This document shows, one piece after another, positions 10,700-22,034 of a stretch of DNA of 64,000 nucleotides. Source of the DNA: Acestrorhynchus altus. Taxonomy: Eukaryota; Chordata; Actinopteri; Characiformes; Acestrorhynchidae. A model generated the notes under the pieces. The model worked only from the letters and a program-made list of their open reading frames with translations, did not search any database and was not told where the DNA came from. Location of the stretch: NCBI GenBank assembly GCA_034509495.1, contig JAVGWO010000026.1:6899490-6963489 (forward strand), written 5' to 3'. The translations under genes and the position numbers were made by a program. Numbering within the stretch: position 1 is the stretch's first letter; every line of letters begins with the position of its first letter.

Positions 10700-11140
10700 A
10701 TCACAGACAGACAGACAAACAGACAGACAGAGAGAGAGATGAGAGAAGAGAGAACAGAGAGAGAGAGAGAGAGATGAGAGAACAGAGAGAGAAAAGAGAG
10801 AGAGATAGAGAGAAGAGAACAGAGAGAGAGAGAGAAAAGAGAGAGAGATAGAGAAAAGAGAGAGAGAGAAGAGAGAACAGAGAGAGAGAGAGATGAGAGA
10901 GAGAAAGAGAAAAGAGAGAGAGAAAGAGAAAAGAGAGAGAGAGGAGAGAGAGATGAGAGAAGAGAGAACACAGAGAGAGAAGAGAAGACAGAACACAGAG
11001 AGAGAAGAGTCAGAGAGAGAGAGAGAGAGATAGTCAGAGAGAGAGAGAGGGATAGAATCAGAAAGAGAGCGAGAGAGAGAGTCAGAGAAAGAGGGATAGA
11101 ATCAGAAAGAGAGAGAGAGAGAGGGAGAGAGAGAGAGGAT
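10700..11140. repeat. GA-rich low-complexity block
   Basis: GAGAGA with interspersed AGAACAGAGAG and AAAGAGAGAG, following a short CAGA repeat. It lies in the putative gpr12 intron. Confidence 0.93.
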
Positions 11141-11221
11141 CTTGGTGTGGACTGAAGGTGGCGCGGCATATTTTTAGAGGAATATTTCTAAAAATAGAAA
11201 CATGGTGCGCTAGAAAAGAGA

Positions 11222-11290
<69 letters not shown>
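11222..11290. repeat. (CA)n microsatellite
   Basis: About 34 uninterrupted CA units. Confidence 0.98.
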
Positions 11291-11291
<1 letters not shown>

Positions 11292-11389
11292 AGGGTTAAA
11301 TGTTATACTATAAGCACAACTAATTGATCAAGACAGAGTGAAGAACAGAACTGATCTGATATCAGAACAGACACTAAAGGGTGATTACG

Positions 11390-12545
11390 GACGATGGTGG
11401 AAGGGCAGATTAATGATGGAAGGGCAAATCATGAAAGAGTGAACAGAAATGTAGAATGATGGAATGGTGAGGATGCTGGGGTAAGTGATGAATGGGTGAG
11501 TGACAGAAAGTCAATAATGGATAACAGGTGAAAATGATGAATAGATGAGAATGGAGGAATGAATGATGACCTATGGAGGGGTGATGGATAGAAGGATCAG
11601 AATGATGGAAGGGCAAATAATGAAAGCGTGAATGATGGAGTCTAAGTGATGAATAATGGAGTGATGAGAATGGATGAGGAGTGAATTATTGTAGGGTGAG
11701 TGACAGTGATGGGGTGAGAATGAAGGGGTAGATAACAGGAGATTGATGGAGTGAACGAGAGAGGAGTGAATAATAGATGGGTGAAAGTTGTATGCATGAA
11801 CAAAGGAGGTGTAAAAGATCGAATGAATGGAGTGAAGTGAATTATGGCAAGGTGAATGACAAAGTGTGTCATTTATGGCAGGGTGAATGACTGATGCAAG
11901 TTTAAACAATGGAGATGAAGGAATGAGTAAAGTGGAGGAGTGAATGACAGGTGAATGAGGTAGAGCTGAAAATGATGGAGGGCTAAATGATGAACATGTG
12001 AATGTTGGCAGGGTGATAATGATGGAGGGGTGAGAATAATTGAGGAGTGAATGAAGGAAGACTGAATAGGGAAGTGTAAATGATGGAGGGCAAATAATGA
12101 AGGCACGAAAGATGAAGGAAGTGATGAGAACGATGGAATGAATGGAGTGGAGTGAACGATGGGCTGAGTGGCAGAGTGAATGATGCAGGGATGGATAAAC
12201 AATGCAAATGAAGGGGTGAGAATGTTGGAGGGATGAGTGATGAAGTGGCGAGGACGATGGGATGAATGAAGTGGGTGAGTGGTGGGGGTGAATGGAGATG
12301 AGGTGAGTGGTGGGTGTGTGAACGATGGAGGGCAAGGAAATGGATGGAGTGGTGAAGGTGAAGGCACGAGCGATGGGGTGAGTAAGTGCAGGGTGAAGGA
12401 CAAACGAAAGGACTGAAAAACAGATTGAAGGGACAGATGAAGGAGGGACAGACAAAGAAAAGGCAAATGATGGAGGGGTAAGAATGAAAGAGGAGTGGAG
12501 GATGGATGGTTGAATGAAGGAGGAGTGAGTGATGTAGGGGTGACA
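11390..12545. repeat. diverged GAATGATGGAGGGG-type minisatellite
   Basis: About 1.15 kb of degenerate short tandem units around GTGAATGATGGAGGGGTGAG. Copies are much more diverged than the 7.5-9.5 kb array and the period drifts at about 13-16 bases. All antisense frames are largely open (His/Ser/Pro/Ile-rich), a composition effect. It lies within the putative gpr12 intron. Confidence 0.8.
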
Positions 12546-12688
12546 CAGATGGCTCTAGAGTGTGTATAAATAGAGCGCTGGGAGAACATAATTGTTCTAC
12601 TGTCATTATTGGTGTTTTTGTTATTTTGTGTTTCTGATACAGTTCTTCCTGTAACAGAGACGTCTTCCTCACTGTTCTCTTCCACTGT

Positions 12689-12689
<1 letters not shown>

Positions 12690-12744
<55 letters not shown>
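12690..12744 (+). promoter_or_regulatory. splice acceptor with (TC)n polypyrimidine tract before the gpr12 coding exon
   Basis: An almost pure TC run of about 50 bases ends in CAG at 12742-12744, two bases before the ATG at 12747. This has the form of a strong 3' splice site, and GPR3/6/12 genes commonly carry the whole coding sequence in one exon preceded by non-coding exons. It implies that the open frame upstream of 12747 is intron. Confidence 0.65.
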
Positions 12745-12745
<1 letters not shown>

Positions 12746-12746
12746 T

Positions 12747-13781
12747 ATGATTCACTCTCTTGCAGCAGCGATGAGCAGCCACCTTCCAAACACCTCTTCC
12801 TCTTTGTCCTCTCCTTCCTCCTCTTCCTCATCTCTGGGTGGTGCATGGCTCCTCCCTGATGGGCATAACTCCTCTCTGGTGCGGAGCGGGGCAGACCTAC
12901 ATCCACTGGCTCCTGTTAGCCCATGGGACGTGGCTCTGTGTGTCACGGGTACACTCATCTCCTGCGAGAATGCTCTGGTGCTGGCGGCACTCTTCTACAC
13001 TCCCAGCCTGCGGGCGCCCACCTTCATCCTAATCGGCAGCCTGGCTGCTGCTGACCTCCTGGCAGGCCTGGGCCTGGTGCTCAACTTCATCTCCATCTAT
13101 GCGCTAGACACTGAGCTAGCAACGCTGGCCTCTGTAGGACTGCTGATTGCGGCTTTCTCGGCATCCGTCCTCAACATTCTGGCGATTACGGTGGACCGTT
13201 ACCTGTCACTTTACAATGCTCTTACCTACAACACAGAACGCACACTTACTTTCACCTACGCAATGCTGGCACTTATCTGGCTGGTTTGCGTCGCTCTCGG
13301 TCTTCTGCCTGCCCTGGGTTGGAACTGCCTTGCAGACGAAACTCACTGCAGCGTGTGTCGACCAGTGACCAAGAACAACGCTGTGGCGCTGGCCGTCACC
13401 TTCTTGCTGGTCTTTGCGCTGATCATGCAACTCTATCTGCAGATCTGCAAGATCGCCTTCCGTCACGCGCAGCAGATCGCCGTGCAGCAGCACCACTTCG
13501 CCGCCATCTCCACCACCAAGGGCGTGTCCACGCTCTCTGCAATCCTTTGCACCTTCGCTGCCTGCTGGATGCCCTTTGCCATGTACTCCATCGTGGCGGA
13601 TTCCAGCTACCCAGCCATCTACACGTATGCCACAGTGTTGCCGGCCACTTGCAACTCAGTCATAAACCCCATCATTTATGCATTCAGAAACCCGGACATC
13701 CAGAAGTCCCTCTGGCTGGCCTGCTGCGGATGCGTCCCGACCAACTTCTCTCTCCGACCAAGGACATCAAGCGACGTATAA
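12747..13781 (+). CDS. gpr12: GPR12-like constitutively active class A GPCR
   Basis: A 344-residue seven-transmembrane receptor of the GPR3/GPR6/GPR12 group. Members couple constitutively to Gs and raise cAMP at the plasma membrane, holding oocytes in meiotic arrest and acting in neurons. Visible marks: N-glycosylation sites at N15 and N41; ENAL in TM1; the TM2 aspartate D103; DRYLSLYNALTY from residue 150; CWMPF at 273; NPIIYAFRN at 307; a CCGC cluster at 326-329, possibly palmitoylated; and a terminal SSDV resembling the family SPSDV. TM3 lacks the usual disulphide cysteine, as in the family. SLRAP, the ERTLTFTY stretch, the TKNN loop and IYTYATVLPAT favour GPR12 over GPR3/6. The frame is open back to 12609, but an acceptor ending at 12744 makes the ATG at 12747 the likely start; the ATG at 12771 is an alternative. 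The third intracellular loop looks about four residues short and a TM7 tyrosine is cysteine. It could be a fish GPR12 duplicate (gpr185/186 type). Human GPR12 is 334 residues. Confidence 0.93.
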   Translation: MIHSLAAAMSSHLPNTSSSLSSPSSSSSSLGGAWLLPDGHNSSLVRSGADLHPLAPVSPWDVALCVTGTLISCENALVLAALFYTPSLRAPTFILIGSLAAADLLAGLGLVLNFISIYALDTELATLASVGLLIAAFSASVLNILAITVDRYLSLYNALTYNTERTLTFTYAMLALIWLVCVALGLLPALGWNCLADETHCSVCRPVTKNNAVALAVTFLLVFALIMQLYLQICKIAFRHAQQIAVQQHHFAAISTTKGVSTLSAILCTFAACWMPFAMYSIVADSSYPAIYTYATVLPATCNSVINPIIYAFRNPDIQKSLWLACCGCVPTNFSLRPRTSSDV

Positions 13782-16166
13782 GGAGGATCGCATGGGACTT
13801 TAAGAGACGTTCCAGAGGACACATCTTCTGTGAGTCTACTGTGTCTACTGTGTAAGTGTGTGCCATTGTGCCCACAAAGCAGGTGGATACATGATGGATC
13901 TACCAAACAAAATAGTCGTGCAACATCAGTGGCAACTACCGCAACAACAAAGGAATCTTTACTCACCTGTATATACACCTCAATGTCATTGCAGTATCAA
14001 CTTTACTGATCGTGCTGTGTGGTCACTGGGGTTAAATGTCCCAAAGTGAGCTCTCAACTTGTCCACTGTAGAATAACATTTTAGTGCAGTGAGTTTCATC
14101 ACCATTACGAAGGAAACCAGTGTACACCATTCCCTTGAAATCTAAAAGAAGGGTTAACTAAGGCTTAGTGTGAAACACTGCATGTATCTACTGAATGAAA
14201 ACCCCATTTGTGACTCTAAAAAGGAAGTGCAATTGCCCCTAAATTCTTCTCACCGGGACATGGCCATAGTGACGCAATGTAGATTTTTTGAATTCATTCG
14301 ATTTCCCTGTTTGTATTTAGCTAAGAAGCCCAAATCTGCTGCCCACCTCAGCAAGCCAGTTATGATGCCAAGGAATACTCTGCAAACATCTGCGCTCAAA
14401 GCCTCTTCCTTTATCAGTTGACATTGTAGCTGGTCAGCCACCCGACGTAAAAGAAGCACAGTGAGTTTCAAATTTCCTTCTTCTTTTCAGGGGACATGAA
14501 AAGCTCTTGAAGAGCAAAAAGAAAAAGGAGAACACACTGCTCAGTTCAGCCAGCGCAGCTGCAGTGTTGACTACATTTGTTCTTTGCCTGCTAATTGCAA
14601 TCATTCTTCCGTTACGTTAAGCTGTTTGGCACAATGTAGTCCAGCATAGATATCAACGGCAGTAGCTTATATGCACAAGAGTTCAGGACCACGGACAGCG
14701 GCGGGCACAATCGCACTGCTGTTCCTTCGCAAAATCAGCTTTTTACCTCCAACACCGAGCTCCCTCAGTGCTCTTTTAAAAAATGAATGAACAGCATTAA
14801 AGATGAACAAGGTCTCACTAGCAAAATTTCACACAATCCGCTGTTTAGCTGCCTGCCAAATCCACTGCTCCTAAGTTAGCTCATTGTTCTGCGAAGAGAT
14901 TGTTGTTTTCACAACTTCAGTAGGTCTTTAGAGGGATGTCGGTAAAGCAGGGCAATTGAGACTCTCACAGGAGTTTGAATGAGGCATTTCATTGGAAAAT
15001 GAAGCAAACGTCTCCACAAGGAGTCGGACAAGGCAAAGAACACATTAATAGCTTACATAAATCCAATTCTGCCAAAGCTTTTTTCTTCCTCTGGAACGAG
15101 GAAGCTGTGAATGATTATTAAGGTATTTTCGAAGTGTTCTGGTCCGATGAAAAGGTGGACGACGGTTGATGCAAGTGAAGGCCATTTACTAAATCATCTG
15201 AGATGGCATCCTTAGTATGAAACTGTGTTCATGATCAAGATCACAGAGAGCATGCGCATAGATCTCAATTCATAAATAGCTCATATTAGGATCAGATAAC
15301 TAGGCCAGACACTGGATGGGGTGGTCTCGAATTGAGGCTAATGGAAACAGCGACTACCGTGTGTCTTTACAAAAATCAAAGCAGGATAAACGGGGCATAT
15401 TTATTAAAACATACAGCACCTAAGAGATGGTGGGATTTTTCTTTTCCATCTAAAAATGAACAGGGCCTTGTGTTTCTAAGGCCACTTTGGAAGCGTATGA
15501 CCTTATTTTTGGCCTTATGTTTTTGCTCCTCTGCAATAATCGATCAGTGTGCGCTGTCCATTGATAATGCTACAATCTTAACGAGGCCATCAACAGAGCT
15601 AATGTTACCTTATGACTTGAAAACACTAATCGGATCAGATTGTAGGTTCTGGTCTTTGAGTCACTGCATTGAACACAAACACACACTAGAGTTGGCCCAC
15701 CCTGACCTAACCTCAGCCACTTGGTGACCTACATTATAACTGATGGACTTTCAGCTGGAGTTGTCCTACAGTCTGGACACTGGATGGACGCTCCTTTTGA
15801 TGTGCATTTGAAAGCGCGCGTGTGTGTGTGTATGTGTGAGCGAGAACATGAGAAATAGAGCTAATCATGTGTTTATATAGCACTCACTCTTATCTTGAGT
15901 GGGGTTCAGTGACCTATCACACTGTGCCCCCTTGATGGAACTAACAACAATCCACCGCACGTAATACACAAACACAGATATCGATGTTCTGACGCCAACC
16001 TGCATTGTTATGTATCGTATCTCCACAGAGCTATTCTCAATGGGATGCCATAGATTCAGTTCGTTCAGGGGTACTATGGTTATTTTTCTTATGCAATGCT
16101 GTATGGATACATTCTATTTTTATACACATCAGGGCATGAGTTTTATGACATGGTGGTGTCTGTGAG

Positions 16167-16199
<33 letters not shown>

Positions 16200-17052
16200 A
16201 TAATATCTGTATTCTTATTGGTGGTTTCTTACAAAAAAGGCAGAAAAAAAAGTATTGAGTGTTGGCGATGCGAAAAAGTGCCATAATTTTAGTAGTGTCT
16301 TACTCGTTGATTTCAGTGTGTTTGTCCCGAAAAAAAAAAAAGGATTATGGTTTCTGCCATCACTTCACTAGAGACAATACAGAACACTACCACGCGTTAT
16401 CAGATATCAAGTCTCGATCTGATGGAAGACTTCATCGATGTGATTCACTGTGTGATCTAAACTGATGGATCGCTTGTTAACTATGTGTTATCATGTTTGA
16501 ACCAATTACTAAAGCTGAAATTGTGTTCTCATAGTAGTAGGTGGTTCCCGGTAATCCTCTTCAAACGTAACGCTCCAGGACACCCTGCTGCTGGGGTAAC
16601 CTGACTTCGCGGCAGCCTACTGGCTTTATATTCATTAGTCTGGTAACCTATTGGCCCCCTTCCCTCTACATGGAGTCCTGTTTGGCTCTTCTCACTGACT
16701 CCGGTGCTGGACGGGGTAGTCCTCGTCCCAACTCAGACAGTGGACAGATGGATGTCCAACCCCTGCCACCTGCTTAACAATGACCTATCTAATCACTGAC
16801 ACCAATGGATGTCATCATAGGATCGGAGGTTGCCAAGTTGAAGAGAGAACGCGCCCTTACATCTCCGTGGCATCAGTCTGATTGATTAACCCTTAAATCC
16901 CAAGATTATTGTTGACTGAATTATAATGATACTGTTGTGTTCTTTTATAAGAACTGTTGCTAGGTTGGACCACCTACTGTGGACAGAAGGTTTGGACAGA
17001 ATACCAGTGTTAAGAGGGTGTTATATTTTTAAACACCAAACTCAATGCTTGG
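13782..17052. other. intergenic region downstream of gpr12, no gene seen
   Basis: The first few hundred bases are presumably the gpr12 3' UTR, but I cannot place its poly(A) site. From about 14.5 to 16.5 kb the sequence is single-copy-looking, with few recognisable repeats apart from a TG tract at about 16160-16200. This makes it a reasonable place to look for conserved non-coding elements. A 131-residue open frame at 15332-15727 shows no family resemblance. Confidence 0.4.
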
Positions 17053-17054
17053 TA

Positions 17055-18084
17055 CAGTGCATTCAGAAAGTAGGCAGAGCGCTTCACTTTCTGCACATTT
17101 TGTTAGGTTACAGCCTTATTTTAAAATGGATTCAGTTCAGTTTCTCCAACAAAATTCTGTCCCACGATGACAAAGTGAGAACAGTTTGTTTGAAATCTTT
17201 GAAAATTTATTCAAAATAAAAACACAAAGATATAACAGGTACAGGTTATACAGGTTCTCACAGCCTTTGCCATGACACTCCAAATTGAACTCTGGTGCAT
17301 CTTGTTTCCCCTGATCAACCTTTGAGGTTTCTACAGTTTGATTGGACACCTGTGGTCCAATGGAAAGGCACACACCTGTTTATATAAGGTCCCATAGGAA
17401 TAAGAGCACAGACTACGCAATGAAGTCTAGAGAATTGTCTATAGACCTCTGAGACAGGATTTTATTGAGACACAATGTGCTGCATTGAGTCCCAAGGAGC
17501 ACAGTGGCCTCCATCATCCATTAATAAAAATGTGGAACCACCAGGACTCTTCCTAGAGCTCTGCCCAGCCAAACTGAGTGATTGTGGTAGAAGTGGGGCA
17601 TTGGGACCAAGGACCCAATGGTCCCTCTGACAGAGCTCCAACATTGCTCTGTGGAGAGAGGAGAACCTTGTCAAGAAGGACAACCATTTCTGCAGCACTC
17701 CACCAGTCAGGCCTGTATGGTAGAGTGGACAGATGGACTCTCCTCAGTAAAAGACACATGACAGCCCATCTGGAGTTTGACAAAAGGCACCTAAAGGACT
17801 CTCAGACCATGAGAAACAAGAAGATTGAACTTTTTGGGCTGAATGCCAAACATCATGTCAGGAGGAATCCAGGAACTGCTCATCACCTACCAACACCATT
17901 CCTACAGTGAAGCATTCTTTTTATATATATTTTTAAGGTTTCAAACTAACTTTTCAAGCTTTGTCATTGTGGGGTTTTGTGTGTAGAATTTTGAGGGCAA
18001 AAATTAAGTAATCCATTTGGAAAAGAGGCTGTAACATAAAATGTGCAAAAAGTGAAGCACTGTGAATCCTTTGTGGATGCATTG
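17055..18084 (+). mobile_element. Tc1/mariner element with both inverted repeats, internally deleted
   Basis: The left end CAGTGCATTCAGAAAGTAGG and its inverse at the right (…CCTTTGTGGATGCATTG) both contain GCTTCACTTTxTGCACATTTT and GTTACAGCC, and both ends are flanked by TA (17053-17054 and 18085-18086). The interior on the + strand carries transposase pieces: ISAALHQSGLYGRVDRW, HMTAHLEFDKRHLKDSQTM and IELFGLNAKHHVRRNPGTAH. The C-terminal catalytic part is missing, so the 1030-bp copy is non-autonomous (full fish Tc1 elements are about 1.6 kb). Confidence 0.9.
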
Positions 18085-18086
18085 TA

Positions 18087-20230
18087 CATCTTTATGATGA
18101 AGTACACAAGAAAAACCTACACCTGAACTTACAGTGTGACTTCCTCTCCATATGCCAACATTTCAAGAGGTCTGAAAAGAATAAGTTGATCTAAAATGCA
18201 AAAGACATTTATATAATCAATGCTAATATTACACTGATACTTCATAATATATAAAGGCATTTATCAAAAACTAAAATCAATTCTATAATGTTTTATGAAT
18301 TGAATCAAGCCCTTGAGTTTCTGGTTAGGAAGATTTTTGCCTGCATTCTATAAAGCATTTCCAACCTAGCAACAGTATCTATAAAAGAACTCACCTGTGT
18401 GTCCACTGTCTGGACAGGCCAATTATTATTTGTCATCTATGAAACTTTTTTTCTATGAAACATTTAAACTGGCAGTCAAAAAGGGTTATGCATTCCAACA
18501 ACTAAGGCTTGAGATATACTTGGTGTTAACTACACATTCTGGACTGCATGATGGCTCCTCCATGTGTCCAGATTCTGTTTGGTGTGTCAGTTGTGCACAT
18601 TCCCGTAATCAATGCTACGCTACACAAGGTGGACGCTACACTCAAAAGCGGTAGGGGCAGTGCAGGCATTCAGCAAGGACCAGTGTCCTTGAGTGCCTCC
18701 ATTTCTACATTATGTAAACCTGGAAGTTCTTTATGGTCAGCGTCCTCTGGTCAGCCCTGTAGTTGAAGCCTCCTGTAACATGCATAACACAGGCATTTAG
18801 GAGACATTAGGATTCTAATGAGAATAGAGCTGATTTCTATACAAACACATGGCCAAACAGCAAAGTATAGCTGTAGCCTAAGGCCAGAGACATACTTCAC
18901 ACAAGGACACAAATGCAGATGCTTCGAGGTACACAGATTGGGCTTGGCACACAGTTGCATTCAAAAATGTCACGATGCATTTCCTAACGCAACACAAACG
19001 TTGCTGGAAGGAACGCTACAGCAACAGCAAAGATGTCTAGAACCCCCAATGTTTGATTGCCTTGCCTTCTGATGCCCTCCTGAGGGTTTTAACCACCACA
19101 GTAACATATGAATGCATTGAGTTTGTACAGAAGGACCACGCGTTTGCAGAGCTGCCAGGTTTTGGCATGTGTGATGAGTCCTTGTGTGAAATATGCTTCC
19201 AAGTGTGTTTGTTCTCCAAAGAACATTCATATTTTCTTGAAGTTATTTTTCACCACGGTCTACACACCTCCTAGAGTGATTTTTCCTTCTTCCCACATTT
19301 CCAGCATGGTTCCCCAAGTTCTCAAAGGTGATTCAGTGTGATGACTTGTGTTGTCCTTGTCCTCACTCCTCAACCCCAATGGGATCAACAGTGTAGCACT
19401 TTACACTGTGTTGTTCGCATGACGGGTCACTTTTTGTGGACATCAACCAGCCCTTCAAACACATTCGTGCATCTGCACAGCTCTTTTTGTCTGCCAGTGT
19501 ATAAATGTGATGGAGCTTATAGAACAGAAGAAACCGAAACTAAGGCACGAACCTCAGTTTCTTCTGTCTTCAGGGTTTCTGGGCTTAATGGGCTGAATGG
19601 CCTGGAGAAATGCCGAGCGTGTTTGCAGTGTGCTGCAGTTTGCAGGGCTGCTGTGTCGTTCTGAGGGAGAGAGCCGATACACAAAGCCTTATGGAGGGAA
19701 AGGGAGAGAATGGGGGAGACAGAGAGGGAGGGAAAAAAAAGAGCGAGAGTCACCCAAACCTCAGTCTTGCGGTTTGTGGTGAGACTGAATGACGTCGCTG
19801 CTTGCGTACCTAAACAGTAAGAGAGTCGGCGAGCGAGAGAGAGCGAGCGAGGGAAAGAGAGGTCATTTGAAAGACGGCTCCCAACCACACGGACGTTCTG
19901 TTATGCCTAAAAGTGGCCTTTCTAAAAATAAGGCCTGAAAATGTGAGGCATGAAATGCTAAATTTATCCCACGTGCTTGAAATCCCTTTTCTGGGCCATT
20001 AAGCAGTAGAGCTCAGCTCGTTCTTTCCCTTGATAGAGCGACGTTAGGGAAAGGAGGCATCCTGAGAAAGAGAGAGAGCATTAGTCTACCAACTAGAACA
20101 AAGTGTCCAGATGTAATGTGACTATTAAATCTATAGCAGGTCCATTATGATACAGGATTACACATTAGTCCTATTGATTAGCCAATGATGTCCATCTATT
20201 TATATCCAGCAACCATGTCCTACATGCATG
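18087..20230. other. intergenic, no gene seen
   Basis: Contains short chance frames only. About 18.5-19.3 kb has an irregular repeat-like texture that I cannot assign to a family. Confidence 0.4.
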
Positions 20231-20239
20231 GAGTGCAAA

Positions 20240-20470
20240 CGATAGCCTTCTCTCTCTGAAATGAAAGGTGCTACATATGGTTCTTTGAGTGATACCACAG
20301 AAGAACCACTTGTAACCGATGGGATGAGTGTGACACACTTCACATCTAGTCAAGTTTCGTTAGACCTCTAGTACAAGATCTCTAGTACAAACATGGTTCT
20401 TTATGCAACCACAAGTGTTTTTACAGCATCGCTCAAAGAAGGCTTTGTAGGCCCTTTATTTGGAAGAGAG
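20240..20470. mobile_element. possible MITE-like repeat with GGTTCTTT motifs
   Basis: TGGTTCTTTGAGTGATACCA, ACAAACATGGTTCTTTATGC and GCTCAAAGAAGGCTTTGTAG also occur, inverted, near 48995-49050. Related GGTTCCTTGAAGAACC phrases lie at 44.1-44.4 kb. Confidence 0.4.
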
Positions 20471-20881
20471 CTGTTAAGACACAACATTTTGGTTCCGTTT
20501 TGGCTGGACACTTTAGGTCACAACACAAGAACGTGGTCAGAGATACTGGGTACACGATACTGTGATGTAAACTACAGGTTAGTGTCTCTCTATTTTTTTT
20601 TTTTTTATTTCTCTCTTTGTATTGGGAACTCTCTTAATCTGATGACAAGTACGATGCACTTTACAAGAGGGACATGCTACACATTGCACTGTACGTGTGG
20701 AATGTACTTCTAATTGAAAATGATTTATTTTTAATACTGTACATAAACGAGAGAAGAGAAGAAAAAACATAAAAGATGAGAAGAAATACTTTGTCAAATA
20801 AAATGCAGCAAACTCTTCCAGCCTTCTGTGTTTCGTGAGTGTTTAAGTGAGCGTGTGAGGGCTGCAGGTGTGAGAGAGAGC

Positions 20882-20930
20882 ATGTGTGTGTGTGTGTGTG
20901 TGTGTGCGTGCGTGTGCGTGTGTGTGTGGG
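20882..20930. repeat. (TG)n microsatellite, interrupted
   Basis: A TG tract with TGCG interruptions. Confidence 0.9.
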
Positions 20931-21670
20931 AGGTATATTCATGCACTCAGGTCGAGCTTAAAAGGGCTCCGCATGAATTATTGAACTGCTCTGATTTACG
21001 TAAGCTGTTCCGGGCCTGCAGAGAATGGGAGATTTCCACAGAGAAGATGGAGACGGAGGAGAGCAAGGAGAGCAGGGAAGCATCTGGGGCTCCAGCTGTA
21101 GACATGGGTCATGACTTACTTGTAGACGGAGGTGGGTAGAGAAACTTAAAACGAGAAACATTTAAAAGTGTTAAATCGGCAAAATGAAGAGTTAAGCAGA
21201 AGTAGAAGTACAGAGCTCCGTCGAGGACTGCAGCAGAACTTCTTAGGTGACATCCAGCATCTATCAGTGCTGCTGGTTTTGGAGCCGTTTAGTCATAAAT
21301 TAGAAGGTGTGCTCTACAGCAAAGGTGATCAGAACACTAGAAAAGCATTACCAGCTCAATAAGAAAGTGAAGGCATCGTCAATGGCAATGCACGACTGCA
21401 ATGGTGGTGTGCCAGGCTGTTGTGGGTGAATTGAGAGAGAATTTACAAGCTGCACGGGATGGATGATCACAGGACACCTTTACAACTACGTGTCTGGCAT
21501 GTGGCCACACTGAGAGACACTACTTCTGTATGTGTAACTCGATAAATATCGCCCACATCAGTCTAACATTATCTTCCTTCTGTGTAACACTGCAGTCTGA
21601 CACTTTAGTCTGGGTGCAATTATTTGTATATTCAAACACAGCAATGAGAAGGTCAAAACCTTGTGCACTC

Positions 21671-21966
21671 CATCCATTTTCTGAACTGCTTATTCCTGAA
21701 TAGGGTCACGGGTGAGCCGGTGCCCAGCCAGCAACTCTGAGTGCAAGGGCGGGAAACAACCCTAGACAGGGCACTAAGGGCTACTTTAGAGTCACCAATT
21801 CACCTATCATGCATGTCTTTGGGGGAAACCAGAGTACCCAGAGGAAACCCACAGGAACATGCTAACTCCACACAGAAACTTCCCAGATCGCCTCACCCAG
21901 GGATCAAACCCAGGTCCTTCTTGCTGTGAGGCAACAGCGCTATCCACTGCGCCACCGTGCGACACC
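21671..21966 (-). mobile_element. tRNA-like-headed SINE family, antisense
   Basis: On the + strand it reads CATCCATTTTCTGAACTGCT … TGCATGTCTTTGGGGGAAAC … AACCCAGGTCCTTCTTGCTG … CACTGCGCCACCGTGC, a very common teleost repeat. Its inverse begins with an A-box/B-box-like head (GGTGGCGCAGTGGATAGCGC). A diverged second copy lies at 40705-41020. Confidence 0.7.
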
Positions 21967-22034
21967 ATGCGACACTCGTATTTATAGCATGAGTCAAAAA
22001 ACCTTTTTTCACTAGAGGGTAGAGAAAAGCTGTG

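Noticed and set aside
10630..11169. 179-codon Ser/Leu antisense frame
   Set aside because: Complement of the GA repeat.
11571..12685. Three overlapping antisense frames of 229-294 codons
   Set aside because: All lie on the diverged minisatellite and share its low-complexity composition in different frames.
12609..12746. 46-codon N-terminal extension of the receptor
   Set aside because: Includes translation of the (TC)n tract and is probably intron, because a good acceptor ends at 12744.
13286..13855. 189-codon frame overlapping gpr12
   Set aside because: An out-of-frame shadow of the conserved receptor coding sequence.
15332..15727. 131-codon open frame with a hydrophobic patch
   Set aside because: No family resemblance, no splice or promoter context, and a length attainable by chance in 64 kb.
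21671..21966. Functional tRNA gene in the antisense SINE head
   Set aside because: Only A-box/B-box-like segments remain, with no complete cloverleaf. The whole unit is a dispersed repeat.
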